64,000 nt of DNA from Anaerolineaceae bacterium (GCA_002702065.1 NZXX01000004.1:1-64000), one strand, 5' to 3'; positions 17,411-26,286 are shown, numbered from the stretch's first letter. The notes: a model not told the origin generated them from the sequence alone. Made by a program: numbers and translations.

Positions 17411-18567
17411 TGAGACATGGGATGCCCTATCGTTTGCTGCTTCCATTACTGGCTCTGTTGTTAGTGGGCTTTGCCGCCCCAGACCCCAGCTTCGCCGAGG
17501 TCTGCCCCGGTGTGCCCCTGCAAACCCGCACGCCCGAATTTGAACCCGGCGGCCTGATTTTGACCGCATTCGATAAGTCCGGCATCTGGTTGTACAACAT
17601 CAACCGCGATGCCCGCTATCCGTTACCGGAAACCCGTCCCTGCAATCGCAACTGCCGCCTGTCGCCGGATGCCCGCTGGGTGACCTATGTCGACCCGAAC
17701 TCGGGTGCCTATGGCAAAATGCGGCTCGACGGCACCGAACGAACGCTGCTCAACGATTATGCGACCGACATTGAATGGTGGCCGGATAATCGTCTGCTGG
17801 TGTGGACACCGGGCCATCAGGCTTACTGGCAAACCGAAACCAGCGCAGACCGCACCTATCTGGATGTCGAGGGCATTATCTCGATACAACCCGGCGGGCC
17901 CTGGGGTTTGCTGATCGAACAGAACGGCGACGACTTCGCCCGGTCGCTGATTAACCTGGACACGCGCGACTTGCAGGGCATTGCCAGCCATACCATCCCC
18001 ATCAGCGATGATGTTCCGTATTTCAACGCCACTGGCTGGTCGCCCGATGGCACCCGGTTTGCCTTTGTCGAACCGCTGGTCTTCGACGACAACGCCAACA
18101 TTGCCGGGGCGGAGTTGTTCATCGTCAAAACCGACACCAACGAAACCCTGCAATTCACCGACCTCAACAGTGTTTATGGCGCCGTCCGCATCAACGGCGG
18201 CATTCGCGGCGAACTAAGCTGGTCGCCGGACAGCACCAAGATCGCTTTCTGGGTGATCGAACTCACCGGGCCGGAATACGAAACCAGCACCGGCAACGCG
18301 TTGATTCATGTGCTCGATACCTCCACCGGGCTGCTGAGTGCCTATTGTGGCTACTCCACCACCGAGCACACGCCCGACCCGCCGCGCCTGCAATGGTCGC
18401 CAGACAGCACCCATCTCGCCTTTGGGGGCAATGTCCCTGCCGATGACAAAGGCTATCTGCTGCTGGCGCTCGACATCGAAACCGGCATCTTCACCGAATT
18501 GAGTAATGGCATATTCCCGACAGTGGGCATTGCGGATGTCATTGCCTGGGGTTTGCCACCCGCATGA
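17410..18567 (+). CDS. Exported TolB/WD40-like beta-propeller protein
   Basis: The signal peptide (about residues 1-33, LLLPLLALLLVGFA core with an alanine cleavage region) is followed by repeated propeller blades containing LSPDARWVTYVD, WSPDGTRFAFVE, WSPDSTKIAFWV and WSPDSTHLAFGG motifs. These SPD(G/S) strands are typical of TolB/WD40-like propellers that bind protein or peptide ligands at the cell surface. The ATG at 17410 overlaps the preceding stop by one base; a TTG at 17407 is less likely. The next gene starts 7 bases downstream. Confidence 0.8.
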   Translation: MRHGMPYRLLLPLLALLLVGFAAPDPSFAEVCPGVPLQTRTPEFEPGGLILTAFDKSGIWLYNINRDARYPLPETRPCNRNCRLSPDARWVTYVDPNSGAYGKMRLDGTERTLLNDYATDIEWWPDNRLLVWTPGHQAYWQTETSADRTYLDVEGIISIQPGGPWGLLIEQNGDDFARSLINLDTRDLQGIASHTIPISDDVPYFNATGWSPDGTRFAFVEPLVFDDNANIAGAELFIVKTDTNETLQFTDLNSVYGAVRINGGIRGELSWSPDSTKIAFWVIELTGPEYETSTGNALIHVLDTSTGLLSAYCGYSTTEHTPDPPRLQWSPDSTHLAFGGNVPADDKGYLLLALDIETGIFTELSNGIFPTVGIADVIAWGLPPA

Positions 18568-18574
18568 TAACCTG

Positions 18575-19468
18575 ATGATCTCCCGGCGCATCTGGAACGC
18601 AATCAAACGCCCGCCGCGCGTTCACCCATTGTTCCGCTATGTTGCCGCCGATTCTGTCCCATCATCAGGTCGATCCATTTCCAGCACTGCCGTATTCTTC
18701 ATCGTGCTGCTGTTGACGGTTGCCGCCCTGATCTCGCGCGAGTTCTCATCGGCGCTGTCACTTATCATCTTTTTAACGATCCCCTTGCTGGTTGCCAACT
18801 TCGTCTTCACCGGGCCGATCTATGGCCTGCGCTGGGCGATGCGATCTGGGCAAGCCGTTGCAACCCTGCGCCGTCTGGGCAGCTATGACCTCCTTTGTCT
18901 GACGCCCCCCGGCGCGCTCAATATTAACTGGCTGACCTGTACTGCCGTCCTGCACCGTCATATCGGAACCCCCTTGCTCCAATCGCAATCCCTGTGGCCG
19001 GGGCGCATGTTTCTGGTGCTGCCGCTGGTCATCTTCCTGAGCATTCAGGCCAATGTCGTCGGGCAGCCCGGCCTCAACACCCTGGTAATGAGCCTGTACT
19101 TGCTGCTGACCGTCGTCTGGTTCTATCTGGAAGATATTCAGTCGATGGCCCTGGGCGGTTTGCTGGGAATGTTAATTCCGACTTACACCTCAATTGTATT
19201 AGAAGTAAACCTATTAACTATAATGGTCTATTTGCTGGTACAATTGCCGATCTATCTGCTGGTTGTGCTGCTGCTGCACACGATCCTGCCTGCCATTTAC
19301 ACCGTCGCAGGCTTCGAGGGATGGTTGGCAGACATCAGCCGCCCGGCGCTGGTGCTGACTATGCTGTTTGGTCTGCGCGAAGGCATCCTGTGGCTGCTGT
19401 GGCACCATCTGGCGCAGCGCCTGCACATCGAGCGGAAACTCAGCCTGATCACGGGCTGGCGTGTATAA
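18575..19468 (+). CDS. Polytopic membrane protein, HPLF family, copy 1
   Basis: 298 residues with about seven helices. The N-terminal cytosolic stretch RIWNAIKRPP..HPLFR is shared with the next two genes (W+LW.AL..PP..HPLF). Further shared points are SYDLLCLTPPGALN after helix 3, EDIQSMALGGLLGM in the middle, and GLREGILWLLWHHLAQRL near the end. The ATG at 18575 is preferred because the homology to the neighbours begins exactly there. The overall look is of an ABC-2-like permease with no ATPase; family unknown to me. Confidence 0.65.
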   Translation: MISRRIWNAIKRPPRVHPLFRYVAADSVPSSGRSISSTAVFFIVLLLTVAALISREFSSALSLIIFLTIPLLVANFVFTGPIYGLRWAMRSGQAVATLRRLGSYDLLCLTPPGALNINWLTCTAVLHRHIGTPLLQSQSLWPGRMFLVLPLVIFLSIQANVVGQPGLNTLVMSLYLLLTVVWFYLEDIQSMALGGLLGMLIPTYTSIVLEVNLLTIMVYLLVQLPIYLLVVLLLHTILPAIYTVAGFEGWLADISRPALVLTMLFGLREGILWLLWHHLAQRLHIERKLSLITGWRV

Positions 19469-19502
19469 ACGATAGATCATTGTGGAGCAGGGATTGAACA
19501 TC

Positions 19503-20393
19503 ATGCTGACATGGCGACTCTGGCACGCACTATGCAACCCACCTCAGCAGCATCCGCTGTTCACCCGCATGCTCAGTACCCGAACGGCCAGAAGGCCCTT
19601 CATGCGTGCCTTGCGCGTCACCACCGCCTACCTGGCCGCCTGCACCGTGTTCACCCTGGCATGGCCCATCATTATTGAACATGCACCGATGCTGCTGCTT
19701 TTCGCTGCCGCCGCCGCCAACAGCATCTACAGCATGGTCTGGGCGACTCGCATCAGCAGCACACTCGCCCGCGAGCATGAACTTCGGACGTATGATCTGC
19801 TCTCCATGATACCGACCGGCGCATTCGGGGCCGGGTGGACCCTGTCGACTGCCTGCCTGCACCACGACACCCTGTTTCAGCGTTTGCGCCTGGCCCTCCA
19901 GTTGTGTGCCGCTGCTGTCGGCACCGCCCTGTTCATCGCCCTGCTGCTGCCACTGGTCATGCTGCTGACCCCCAACAGCCCGGTCACATTCGGTCTGTTC
20001 CTGCTGCTAAATTACGGCGTCATGCTGGCCGTCGCCTTTTATCTCGACCATATTCAATCACTCACGTTGGCTCACCTGACCGGCATGTTAGCCGCATCCC
20101 ACATTCAAAATCGTGTCACGGCCCAGGTATGGTCGACGGCGGGTTTTCTGTTGTTACAACTGCTGACCTATCTGGTGACCCTGATTCTTGGCTTTGTGCT
20201 GCTGCCCCCTCTGCTGCAAGCGCTCCAACTCGACAGCGCATTCATACACAGCATCCTTCCTGTCATGCGTGTGCTGATTCTGTATGCGGTGCATGAAGTC
20301 ATGGTGTTCATTGTCTGGCGGACGCTGCTGCATCACTTCAACACAGATGCAGACGACGCGCAGATGTTACTGGCAACAGCTTCCCAAATCTGA
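19503..20393 (+). CDS. Polytopic membrane protein, HPLF family, copy 2
   Basis: 297 residues and the same plan as its neighbours: LTWRLWHALCNPPQQHPLF, then RTYDLLSMIPTGAF, LDHIQSLTLAHLTGM and VHEVMVFIVWRTLLHHF. Seven or so helices. The frame opens with GTG at 19482, but the ATG at 19503 aligns with the paralogues. AGGGA lies 12 bases upstream of it, which is rather far. It starts 34 bases after copy 1. Tandem retention of diverged copies suggests hetero-oligomers or different substrates (inference). Confidence 0.65.
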   Translation: MLTWRLWHALCNPPQQHPLFTRMLSTRTARRPFMRALRVTTAYLAACTVFTLAWPIIIEHAPMLLLFAAAAANSIYSMVWATRISSTLAREHELRTYDLLSMIPTGAFGAGWTLSTACLHHDTLFQRLRLALQLCAAAVGTALFIALLLPLVMLLTPNSPVTFGLFLLLNYGVMLAVAFYLDHIQSLTLAHLTGMLAASHIQNRVTAQVWSTAGFLLLQLLTYLVTLILGFVLLPPLLQALQLDSAFIHSILPVMRVLILYAVHEVMVFIVWRTLLHHFNTDADDAQMLLATASQI

Positions 20394-20442
20394 ATATTCG
20401 GGTATCATAATAGTATATTTGTTCTACACGAGATGCCAGAAT

Positions 20443-21342
20443 ATGATCCTGACTTGGAAACTCTGGCGTGCTCTTCTGACCCCACCTGTTCACCACCCGC
20501 TTTTCCGGTGGATTGGCAGCCAACCATCACCCGGCTTTCAGGGTTTGGTGACGCTCATCGGGCCAGTGGGCATGTCTCTGCTGGTGGGGTTGGTGGCGCT
20601 CGGCATCTGGCATGATCCCTATCACATCATGCCGCTGCTGCTCAACCCGTCTGTCGCGGCAGTCATCGGTTTTCTGCTATTTACCGGCACGGTCTACGGC
20701 CTCATCTGGGCCACCACGATCTGCGCCCTGTTCAAGCGCCTGCGCGAAAGCGGCCAGTACGATCTGCTCCTGCTGGCCCCGTCCACCGCACTCACGATTA
20801 ACTGGGCGATCTGCACTGGCCTGCTCTACCGCAGCCAGTCCTTCACCCGCATTAACCGCCAGCGTGCCCGCATCACCCACCTGCTGCTGATGCTGACCAC
20901 TATCCTCTTTATTCCACTGCTGCTCGGCCTCAGCGCGGGCCATGAACCCTACATCAACGAAATGCTGTCAATCATTATTCACATCATGACGCTGACCTTC
21001 GCCTTTCAGGTGGACCATATCCAGTCGATCATCATGGGGACTTTGGTTGGCCTGAATGTGCCACAGTGGCTGCCACAAATGCCGGATGCCCGCCTGCTGG
21101 CAGGGGTGATATTTCTGATGCTTCAGTTAACCAGTTATCTGCTAAGCTGGTGGATCGGCTTCGAAGCTCTGCCGCAGATCATCATGCTGGATTCGCACCT
21201 GAATGCTTTCGGCCTGCCGGTGCTGCGGGTGGTCGTGTTCTGCATCTGCCGCGAAGCCATGATTGCAGCACTCTGGCACCTGTTGATCCATCGTCTGCAC
21301 CTGCAACCCGCACCTGTCGATGGATTGATACCACATCGCTAG
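20443..21342 (+). CDS. Polytopic membrane protein, HPLF family, copy 3
   Basis: 299 residues. Shared motifs are LTWKLWRALLTPPVHHPLFRW, GQYDLLLLAPSTALTINW (close to GSYDLL..PPGALNINW of copy 1), VDHIQSIIMGTLVGL and ICREAMIAALWHLLIHRLHL. The ATG at 20443 is chosen by alignment with copies 1 and 2. A 49-base AT-rich gap separates it from copy 2 and contains CATAAT/TATATT stretches that could be a weak internal promoter. lipA follows with its own -10. Confidence 0.65.
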   Translation: MILTWKLWRALLTPPVHHPLFRWIGSQPSPGFQGLVTLIGPVGMSLLVGLVALGIWHDPYHIMPLLLNPSVAAVIGFLLFTGTVYGLIWATTICALFKRLRESGQYDLLLLAPSTALTINWAICTGLLYRSQSFTRINRQRARITHLLLMLTTILFIPLLLGLSAGHEPYINEMLSIIIHIMTLTFAFQVDHIQSIIMGTLVGLNVPQWLPQMPDARLLAGVIFLMLQLTSYLLSWWIGFEALPQIIMLDSHLNAFGLPVLRVVVFCICREAMIAALWHLLIHRLHLQPAPVDGLIPHR

Positions 21343-21363
21343 ACCAAGCCCCGCTGCACAGGG

Positions 21364-21369
21364 TATAAT
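21364..21369 (+). promoter_or_regulatory. -10 element upstream of lipA
   Basis: A perfect TATAAT 28 bases before the likely GTG start, in the short gap after the membrane-protein run. No TGN extension and no clear -35. Confidence 0.4.
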
Positions 21370-21396
21370 GAAAACCCTGTAGGAATGGAGTTTATC

Positions 21397-22374
21397 GTGA
21401 CCGATCTACTTGACCCCAACGCGATTCCGATTGCCGGGGAGTCTGCCGGTGGCTGGCAGCCCGACCCCAGGCATCCGCGCCGCCGTCCCCCCTGGATTCG
21501 GGTCCGTGCGCCGGGTGGCGAAGAATTTGAACGTGTGCGCGACATCATGCGCACCAAAACCCTCAACACCGTCTGCGAAGAAGCCCAGTGCCCGAACATG
21601 GGCGAATGCTGGGGGCATGGCACCGCCACGTTCCTGATGATGGGCGACACCTGTACGCGCTCCTGCGGCTTCTGCGACATCAAAACCGGGCGTCCCAGCC
21701 CGCTGGATTGGGCCGAACCAAACCGCGTGGCACAGGCCGTGCGGGCGCTTGGCCTCAAGCATGTGGTTATCACCAGCGTCAACCGCGACGAACGGGCCGA
21801 TGGTGGCGCGCCGATCTTTGCGATGGTCATCCGCCGTGTGCGCGAGTTGCAGCCCGGTTGCAGCATCGAGGTGCTGATCCCGGACTTTAAAGGCAACGAA
21901 GTCGCGCTCAAGACGGTGATGGATGCCCAGCCGGAAATCCTCAACCACAACGTCGAGACGGTACCGCGCCTGTTCAAGAAAGTGCAGCCGCAGGATCGCT
22001 ACGAATGGGCCATGACCACCCTGACCAACGCCAAGAAGATGGACCCGCTGGTCCTGACCAAAAGCGGCATCATGGTCGGCCTGGGCGAAACCATCGACGA
22101 AGTGCTGGCCGTCATGCAGGACCTGGTCAACTGTGGCGTCGACATTCTGACTGTCGGCCAATACCTGCAACCGAGCAAGAAACATCTGTCGGTCGAGCGT
22201 TTCTATCTGCCTGAAGAATTTGACCTGATCGAGTCCGAAGGCAAGAAGATGGGCTTCAAGTGGGTGGAAAGCGGCCCGTTGGTGCGCAGCAGCTATCGCG
22301 CCGAACAGCAGGTCCGCGAACTGTCGAAGCTCAATCACTTCCGCCTGCACGAAGACCGCGCCGCCGGGGACTAG
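21397..22374 (+). CDS. lipA: Lipoyl synthase LipA
   Basis: A radical-SAM enzyme inserting two sulphurs at C6 and C8 of protein-bound octanoyl chains to make lipoate for 2-oxoacid dehydrogenases and the glycine cleavage system. Counting from an in-frame ATG at 21385, the auxiliary cluster cysteines are C64, C69, C75 ([12 protein letters not shown]) and the radical-SAM motif is C90-x3-C94-x2-C97 (CTRSCGFC). The ATG at 21385 has AGGA touching it, whereas the GTG at 21397 has GGAG six bases upstream, so I prefer GTG. No lipB is adjacent. A hairpin terminator follows. Confidence 0.95.
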   Translation: MTDLLDPNAIPIAGESAGGWQPDPRHPRRRPPWIRVRAPGGEEFERVRDIMRTKTLNTVCEEAQCPNMGECWGHGTATFLMMGDTCTRSCGFCDIKTGRPSPLDWAEPNRVAQAVRALGLKHVVITSVNRDERADGGAPIFAMVIRRVRELQPGCSIEVLIPDFKGNEVALKTVMDAQPEILNHNVETVPRLFKKVQPQDRYEWAMTTLTNAKKMDPLVLTKSGIMVGLGETIDEVLAVMQDLVNCGVDILTVGQYLQPSKKHLSVERFYLPEEFDLIESEGKKMGFKWVESGPLVRSSYRAEQQVRELSKLNHFRLHEDRAAGD

Positions 22375-22393
22375 TCTTTCGCATGTTCAACCT

Positions 22394-22430
22394 TTGTAGG
22401 GGCGCAGCGTGCTGCGCCCTGTTTGTTTTA
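22394..22430 (+). terminator. lipA terminator; member of a TTGTAGGG hairpin repeat family
   Basis: TTGTAGGGG runs into a perfect 9-bp stem (GGGCGCAGC at 22400-22408, GCTGCGCCC at 22411-22419) and then TGTTTGTTTT. It works as an intrinsic terminator for lipA. The same TTGTAGGG-plus-hairpin design recurs at 40152-40177 and 40235-40262. Confidence 0.8.
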
Positions 22431-22438
22431 TCGTGGAT

Positions 22439-23347
22439 TTACGAACCTGAACGGAAGTTCACCATCAGCAGCAGATTGCCCATCTGGATACGGTCGCCGC
22501 TTTTCAGCGCCAGCTGCTCATCGCCACGCAGCCGCTTACCCTCGACATAGGTGAAGTTGGTGCTTTGCAGATCTTTAATGAACAGTGTGTCGCCATCCAG
22601 CCGCAGGGCCGCATGTTTGCGCGAGATGCCCTGATGGGCTGCACCCAGCGGAGTCAGGTCCACATCCGGTGTAACACCCGACCCCACGCGCCCCACGACA
22701 TACTCTCGCCCAACGCGAATCCGTGTTTCGAGACGTCGCGTCTGGTCTTCCAGCGAGATAAATTCCAGCAGCATCTGCTCATCAAAGTGGTGCAGGCGGT
22801 CTTCGATCTGCTTGGCGAGGTCAAAGTTAATGCGGGCCGTTGTTTTGTCCCAGCTTACCTTTGATGGATCCAACACGCCTGTTCCCGGCAGAGGTTCGGC
22901 ATTCATCTGAGAATCAGGAGTGGTTGGTACGGTCACACCACTTTCAGGTTGATCCAGACTACCTGTAACCCGCGCAATCTCCAGGTCCAGCAGATAAGTC
23001 GCCTGATCAAATGGCGTCCGTTCAAAATCAATATAATGCAGCGAGACCAGTTGGTAGTGAATGTTGGTCGTCGCATTCACCAGTACCGGTATAATCGGCT
23101 TGCCTGCATTGAGGTAGTACTTCCATTCATTCGCCACTTCTTTGGAAGACATGGATGATGGTGAAAGCACCAGCAGCATCAGGTCGCACGATTGCAAGGC
23201 CGTCCACACCACATCACTCCAGTCCTCTCCCGCCTGAATCTGGTCAATATCCAGCCAGTAATCGACCGCACCCGACTTCAGGTGTTCCACCAGACGCCGC
23301 ACAAATCCCGCGTCGGCTCGACTGTAGGAGATAAAGATGGTTGGCAT
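22439..23347 (-). CDS. TIR domain-FHA domain fusion protein
   Basis: 302 residues. The N-terminal TIR domain (about 1-135) begins MPTIFISYSRADAGFV and carries the conserved glutamate of TIR NADases at E74 (ANEW). A linker (about 140-215) leads to an FHA domain (about 220-302) with GRVGSG, ISRKHAAL and LQSTNFTYVEG, matching the phosphothreonine-reading GR..SRxHA...STNG pattern (NG replaced by NF). The ATG at 23347 has GAGGG nine bases upstream. Bacterial TIR proteins can degrade NAD or signal; coupling to FHA suggests control by Thr phosphorylation. No kinase or classic defence partner is adjacent. Confidence 0.82.
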   Translation of the reverse strand: MPTIFISYSRADAGFVRRLVEHLKSGAVDYWLDIDQIQAGEDWSDVVWTALQSCDLMLLVLSPSSMSSKEVANEWKYYLNAGKPIIPVLVNATTNIHYQLVSLHYIDFERTPFDQATYLLDLEIARVTGSLDQPESGVTVPTTPDSQMNAEPLPGTGVLDPSKVSWDKTTARINFDLAKQIEDRLHHFDEQMLLEFISLEDQTRRLETRIRVGREYVVGRVGSGVTPDVDLTPLGAAHQGISRKHAALRLDGDTLFIKDLQSTNFTYVEGKRLRGDEQLALKSGDRIQMGNLLLMVNFRSGS

Positions 23348-23407
23348 AGCCGCCCTCGCTTCGGTTTGTCTCATTGTATCAAAAAAGCAGTGCTGCAATC
23401 CACCAAA

Positions 23408-23436
23408 TAAAAACCGCCCCGGTTGATGAGGCGGTT
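23408..23436 (-). terminator. Terminator of the DnaB-like gene
   Basis: AACCGCC/GGCGGTT 7-bp stem. On the minus strand it is followed by TTTTTATTT, correctly placed 30 bases after the stop at 23467. Confidence 0.8.
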
Positions 23437-23466
23437 CAGACTAAACAATGCGTACCCGGCAGCAAT

Positions 23467-24657
23467 CTACGTTTCGATGACCTTATCATCAATCAACTGC
23501 TGCTGGACCTTCTGACCCTTCGGATCAAAAGCGAAGTGCTGGCCGTGAAGCTGGAATTCCATATCCTGCATAGACCGTCCAGCGCGGTTCTTCTCGACCG
23601 TAAACACCACCCAGTCACGATACTGGCGCGCGGTGTAGGGGTTAAACGTCACATGGTCTTTGGACAGAATCTGGTATTTGTTGTTCATGATCACCGCGAT
23701 GTCGGACTCATAGTCGAGCGCGCTGCTGCCCCGCAGGTGGAACAGGTGAATGCGCTTGCTCTTCAGGCCGTCACGATCCGCCGCCACAATCGACCACACC
23801 GGCACATCCAGTGACAGGGCAATATCCTTCAGCCCTTCCACGATCATGGTTACTTTGTCGTTTTCATCACGCGGGCGTTCCGGGTGAACCGCCACTTTTT
23901 GCAGGTAGTCGACAAACACCGTGACATTGCCGCCGGTGGCATCACATAACCGGGCGGTCATCTCCTTGATGGAACGGAGCGTGGTCACTGCCGGGCTGGC
24001 CTTCACCAGAATCAGGCGGTCCGCATAGCGGGCCATGCGGCTCAGCGCCGGGGCTGTCTTCGGGTTTTCGCGCAGGATCTGTTGCAGCGACCCCGCACCG
24101 CCATCGCGCCCCATGAATTCTTTTGCCCGCTGCGCCACGATAATCTGGTACAGGTCGCGCAGTTTAATCCCCCGGCCCAGGTCCAGCTCCGGCGGATTCA
24201 CGCTCTCCATACAGAGCAAACGGTGCATCAAATGAGTTTCAGTGTGTTCGTAAGAAAGATAAAAGGCATATTGTTCGGGTCGCATGGCGATATTGCGCGC
24301 AATTTGCAGGGTGGCAATGGTCTTGCCTATGCCCTGCGCCCCACCCAGCAGGACCAGTTCGGTTTTGCGCAGGCCACCACCAATAAAACCATCCAATGGG
24401 TCAAAACCGGTGGGCATCGGCACATAGTCGACCAGATCACCGCGCACGACACGCTCATTCGCGTCGTTCATGACCTGCGTCAATGTACGTGGCATGTGGG
24501 CGCTGCTACGGCTGTTCCCCGGTACCGGGCCACGAGGCGGACGTGGAGCCTGGGGCGTCGTCGGTGGCGGCACGACCGCTTCCTGTTGGGCATACGTCTC
24601 TGCTGACTCGTCGTAATCGTTATCTGGGAATTCGTCGGTAAAGCGTCGGGTCGTCAT
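23467..24657 (-). CDS. DnaB-like RecA-fold ATPase lacking the DnaB N-terminal domain
   Basis: 396 residues. Residues 1-55 are a Pro-rich disordered lead, then a replicative-helicase C-terminal (RecA/KaiC-type) core: Walker A GGAQGIGKT at 105-113, Walker B TVFVDYLQK (DnaB usually has FIDYLQLI) and GSSALDYESDIAVIM, which matches the DnaB arginine-finger region. The N-terminal primase-binding domain of true DnaB is absent, so this is probably not the main replicative helicase. A phage- or repair-type loader, or a regulatory ATPase, is possible. It has its own terminator and is divergent from rpoD. Confidence 0.75.
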   Translation of the reverse strand: MTTRRFTDEFPDNDYDESAETYAQQEAVVPPPTTPQAPRPPRGPVPGNSRSSAHMPRTLTQVMNDANERVVRGDLVDYVPMPTGFDPLDGFIGGGLRKTELVLLGGAQGIGKTIATLQIARNIAMRPEQYAFYLSYEHTETHLMHRLLCMESVNPPELDLGRGIKLRDLYQIIVAQRAKEFMGRDGGAGSLQQILRENPKTAPALSRMARYADRLILVKASPAVTTLRSIKEMTARLCDATGGNVTVFVDYLQKVAVHPERPRDENDKVTMIVEGLKDIALSLDVPVWSIVAADRDGLKSKRIHLFHLRGSSALDYESDIAVIMNNKYQILSKDHVTFNPYTARQYRDWVVFTVEKNRAGRSMQDMEFQLHGQHFAFDPKGQKVQQQLIDDKVIET

Positions 24658-24847
24658 GCCCTGTCCTCAGGCTATTCAATCACTGTTACGTAAATAATCT
24701 TATCATAACTTGGTGTATAAAACCTGTAAATGAGATTTGCGTTTAGCCGTTATCATTTTTTATAATTTTTTATCGTTAACCTTACGAAAATTTAACACTT
24801 ATGCCGAGTATTAACGTTTTCTCAAGTATCTGCTTATTCATAATTCA

Positions 24848-24877
24848 TTCACAAACGGGGGCAATCCATGATAGAAT
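24848..24877 (+). promoter_or_regulatory. rpoD promoter candidate
   Basis: -35 TTCACA (24848-24853), 18-base spacer, -10 TAGAAT (24872-24877) preceded by TGA (extended -10). It gives a leader of about 95 bases before the GTG start. Confidence 0.55.
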
Positions 24878-24903
24878 GATTCAGCGTCTAAAGCTGTTAT
24901 GTA

Positions 24904-24952
24904 ACATTTTACAATGTCATAATGGTCCATAGCAACTGCGGTTCCAGTTGCT
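24904..24952 (+). promoter_or_regulatory. Two hairpins in the rpoD leader
   Basis: ACATT/AATGT (24904-24917) and a stronger AGCAACTG/CAGTTGCT stem (24931-24938 with 24945-24952). The second ends six bases before AGGAGG (24959-24964). Placement suggests control of translation or mRNA stability; it matches no riboswitch I know. Confidence 0.5.
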
Positions 24953-24976
24953 TCATCAGGAGGCAAAGGATAAAAC

Positions 24977-26149
24977 GTGATACAGGAACTCTTATCGCGG
25001 GCCGACCAGCGCGGCTATCTCACCTTTGAGGATGTTCTTGAAGTACTAGATGAGGATGGTGACGATTTAACAACTTTAGAGACTGTACTTTACGAACTTG
25101 ATGAGCTTGGCATCGAGATCCGCCAGGAGGGTGAACCGCAATCTCAGCTAGGGCTGTCCGATTCTCACGATCTCGAGTTTGAACCCGAAGAACTCGCCCA
25201 GGATCCGGACATCGGCGACATCAACGCCGTATCCGCAGACGATCCCGTTGGCCTCTACTTCCGGCAGATGGCACAGGAACCCCTCCTGACCGCCCAGGAA
25301 GAGATCGAATTAGCCAAACGTATCGAAGTTGGCAAAGAATCCCGTATCCGCTTGCAATACCCCGACCCCCAAACCAATTACACAGAAGCCGAAACCGCCC
25401 ACATGCAGCGTCTGGTGAGCGATGGACAGGCCGCCCGCGAACATCTCGGTCGCGCGAACACCCGTCTGGTCGTCAGCATTGCCAAACGGTATATGGGCCA
25501 GGGCCTGCCCTTCCCGGACCTGATTCAGGAAGGCAATGTCGGGTTGATGCGCGCGGTCGATAAATATGATTACAAGCGCGGCAACCGGTTTAGCACGTAC
25601 GCAACATGGTGGATCAGGCAGGCCATTACGCGGGCACTCGCCCAGAAAACCCGCACCATTCGCATTCCCCTGCACATGACCGAACGTATCCGCCAGATGT
25701 ACCGCACCGCCCAATCACTCGAACAAATCCTGGGCCGCCGCCCGACACCCGAAGAAATTGCCAAAGAAATGAAGCTGCCGCCGGACAACGTCCGCAGTAT
25801 GATGGATGCCAGCCAGCACGCTATCGCGCTCGAACGGCCAGTGGGGGATGATGGCGACAGCGAATTTGGGGATTTCATCGAAGATCAGGACTCGCCCAGC
25901 CCGGTCGAAGCCGCGACGCAGCACTTATTACAAGAAACCATTGAAGAAGTGCTGAGCGAACTGACACCGCGTCAGAGCCATATTTTGCGCCTGCGGTTCG
26001 GCCTCGGGGGAGGTGAACCACACACGCTGGAAGAAATCGCCAACAAATTTGGCCTCAGCCGCGAACGTATTCGCCAGCTTGAAAAAGAAGCCCTGCGCCG
26101 GCTGCGTCATCCACGCCTGGCCCATAACCTGCGCGATTATCTGGGCTAG
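24977..26149 (+). CDS. rpoD: Principal RNA polymerase sigma factor (RpoD/SigA)
   Basis: 390 residues. Region 1.1-like N-terminus (residues 1-50), region 1.2 (DPVGLYFRQMAQEPLLTAQEE), region 2 with the -10 helix (FSTYATWWIRQAITRALA), region 3 and region 4.2 helix-turn-helix (TLEEIANKFGLSRERIRQLEKEALRRLRHP). The intact region 2.4/4.2 sequence and 1.1 domain mark a group 1 factor. GTG start with AAAGGA seven bases upstream and AGGAGG further up. Regulated by its own promoter and leader hairpins; a strong terminator follows. Confidence 0.95.
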   Translation: MIQELLSRADQRGYLTFEDVLEVLDEDGDDLTTLETVLYELDELGIEIRQEGEPQSQLGLSDSHDLEFEPEELAQDPDIGDINAVSADDPVGLYFRQMAQEPLLTAQEEIELAKRIEVGKESRIRLQYPDPQTNYTEAETAHMQRLVSDGQAAREHLGRANTRLVVSIAKRYMGQGLPFPDLIQEGNVGLMRAVDKYDYKRGNRFSTYATWWIRQAITRALAQKTRTIRIPLHMTERIRQMYRTAQSLEQILGRRPTPEEIAKEMKLPPDNVRSMMDASQHAIALERPVGDDGDSEFGDFIEDQDSPSPVEAATQHLLQETIEEVLSELTPRQSHILRLRFGLGGGEPHTLEEIANKFGLSRERIRQLEKEALRRLRHPRLAHNLRDYLG

Positions 26150-26170
26150 CCAATTCTATAGAAAACATTT

Positions 26171-26200
26171 AAACCGGGGCCTGGGCTCCGGTTTTTGTTT
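26171..26200 (+). terminator. rpoD terminator
   Basis: AAACCGG (26171-26177) pairs with CCGGTTT (26188-26194), with further pairing inside, and is followed by TTTTTGTTT. It lies 22 bases after the rpoD stop. Confidence 0.88.
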
Positions 26201-26286
26201 GCCTGACCAATCGCTGGCACAGTGCAGCCTGCTGCGCTACATTCTACGAAACAAGCCGTTCAACAAAGCAGGCGCAGGAATCAATT

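Larger units (their letters stand above)
24658..24976. other. AT-rich divergent control region between the DnaB-like gene and rpoD
   Basis: 319 bases without a gene and clearly richer in A+T than the surroundings. It holds the rpoD promoter and two leader hairpins (listed separately) and a T/A-rich tract around 24755-24785 that could act as an UP-like or curved element. Confidence 0.6.

Noticed and set aside
21406..22350. Long minus-strand open frame opposite lipA
   Set aside because: It mirrors the lipA coding sequence in GC-rich DNA, shows no domain, and has no ribosome site; lipA has its full radical-SAM signature.
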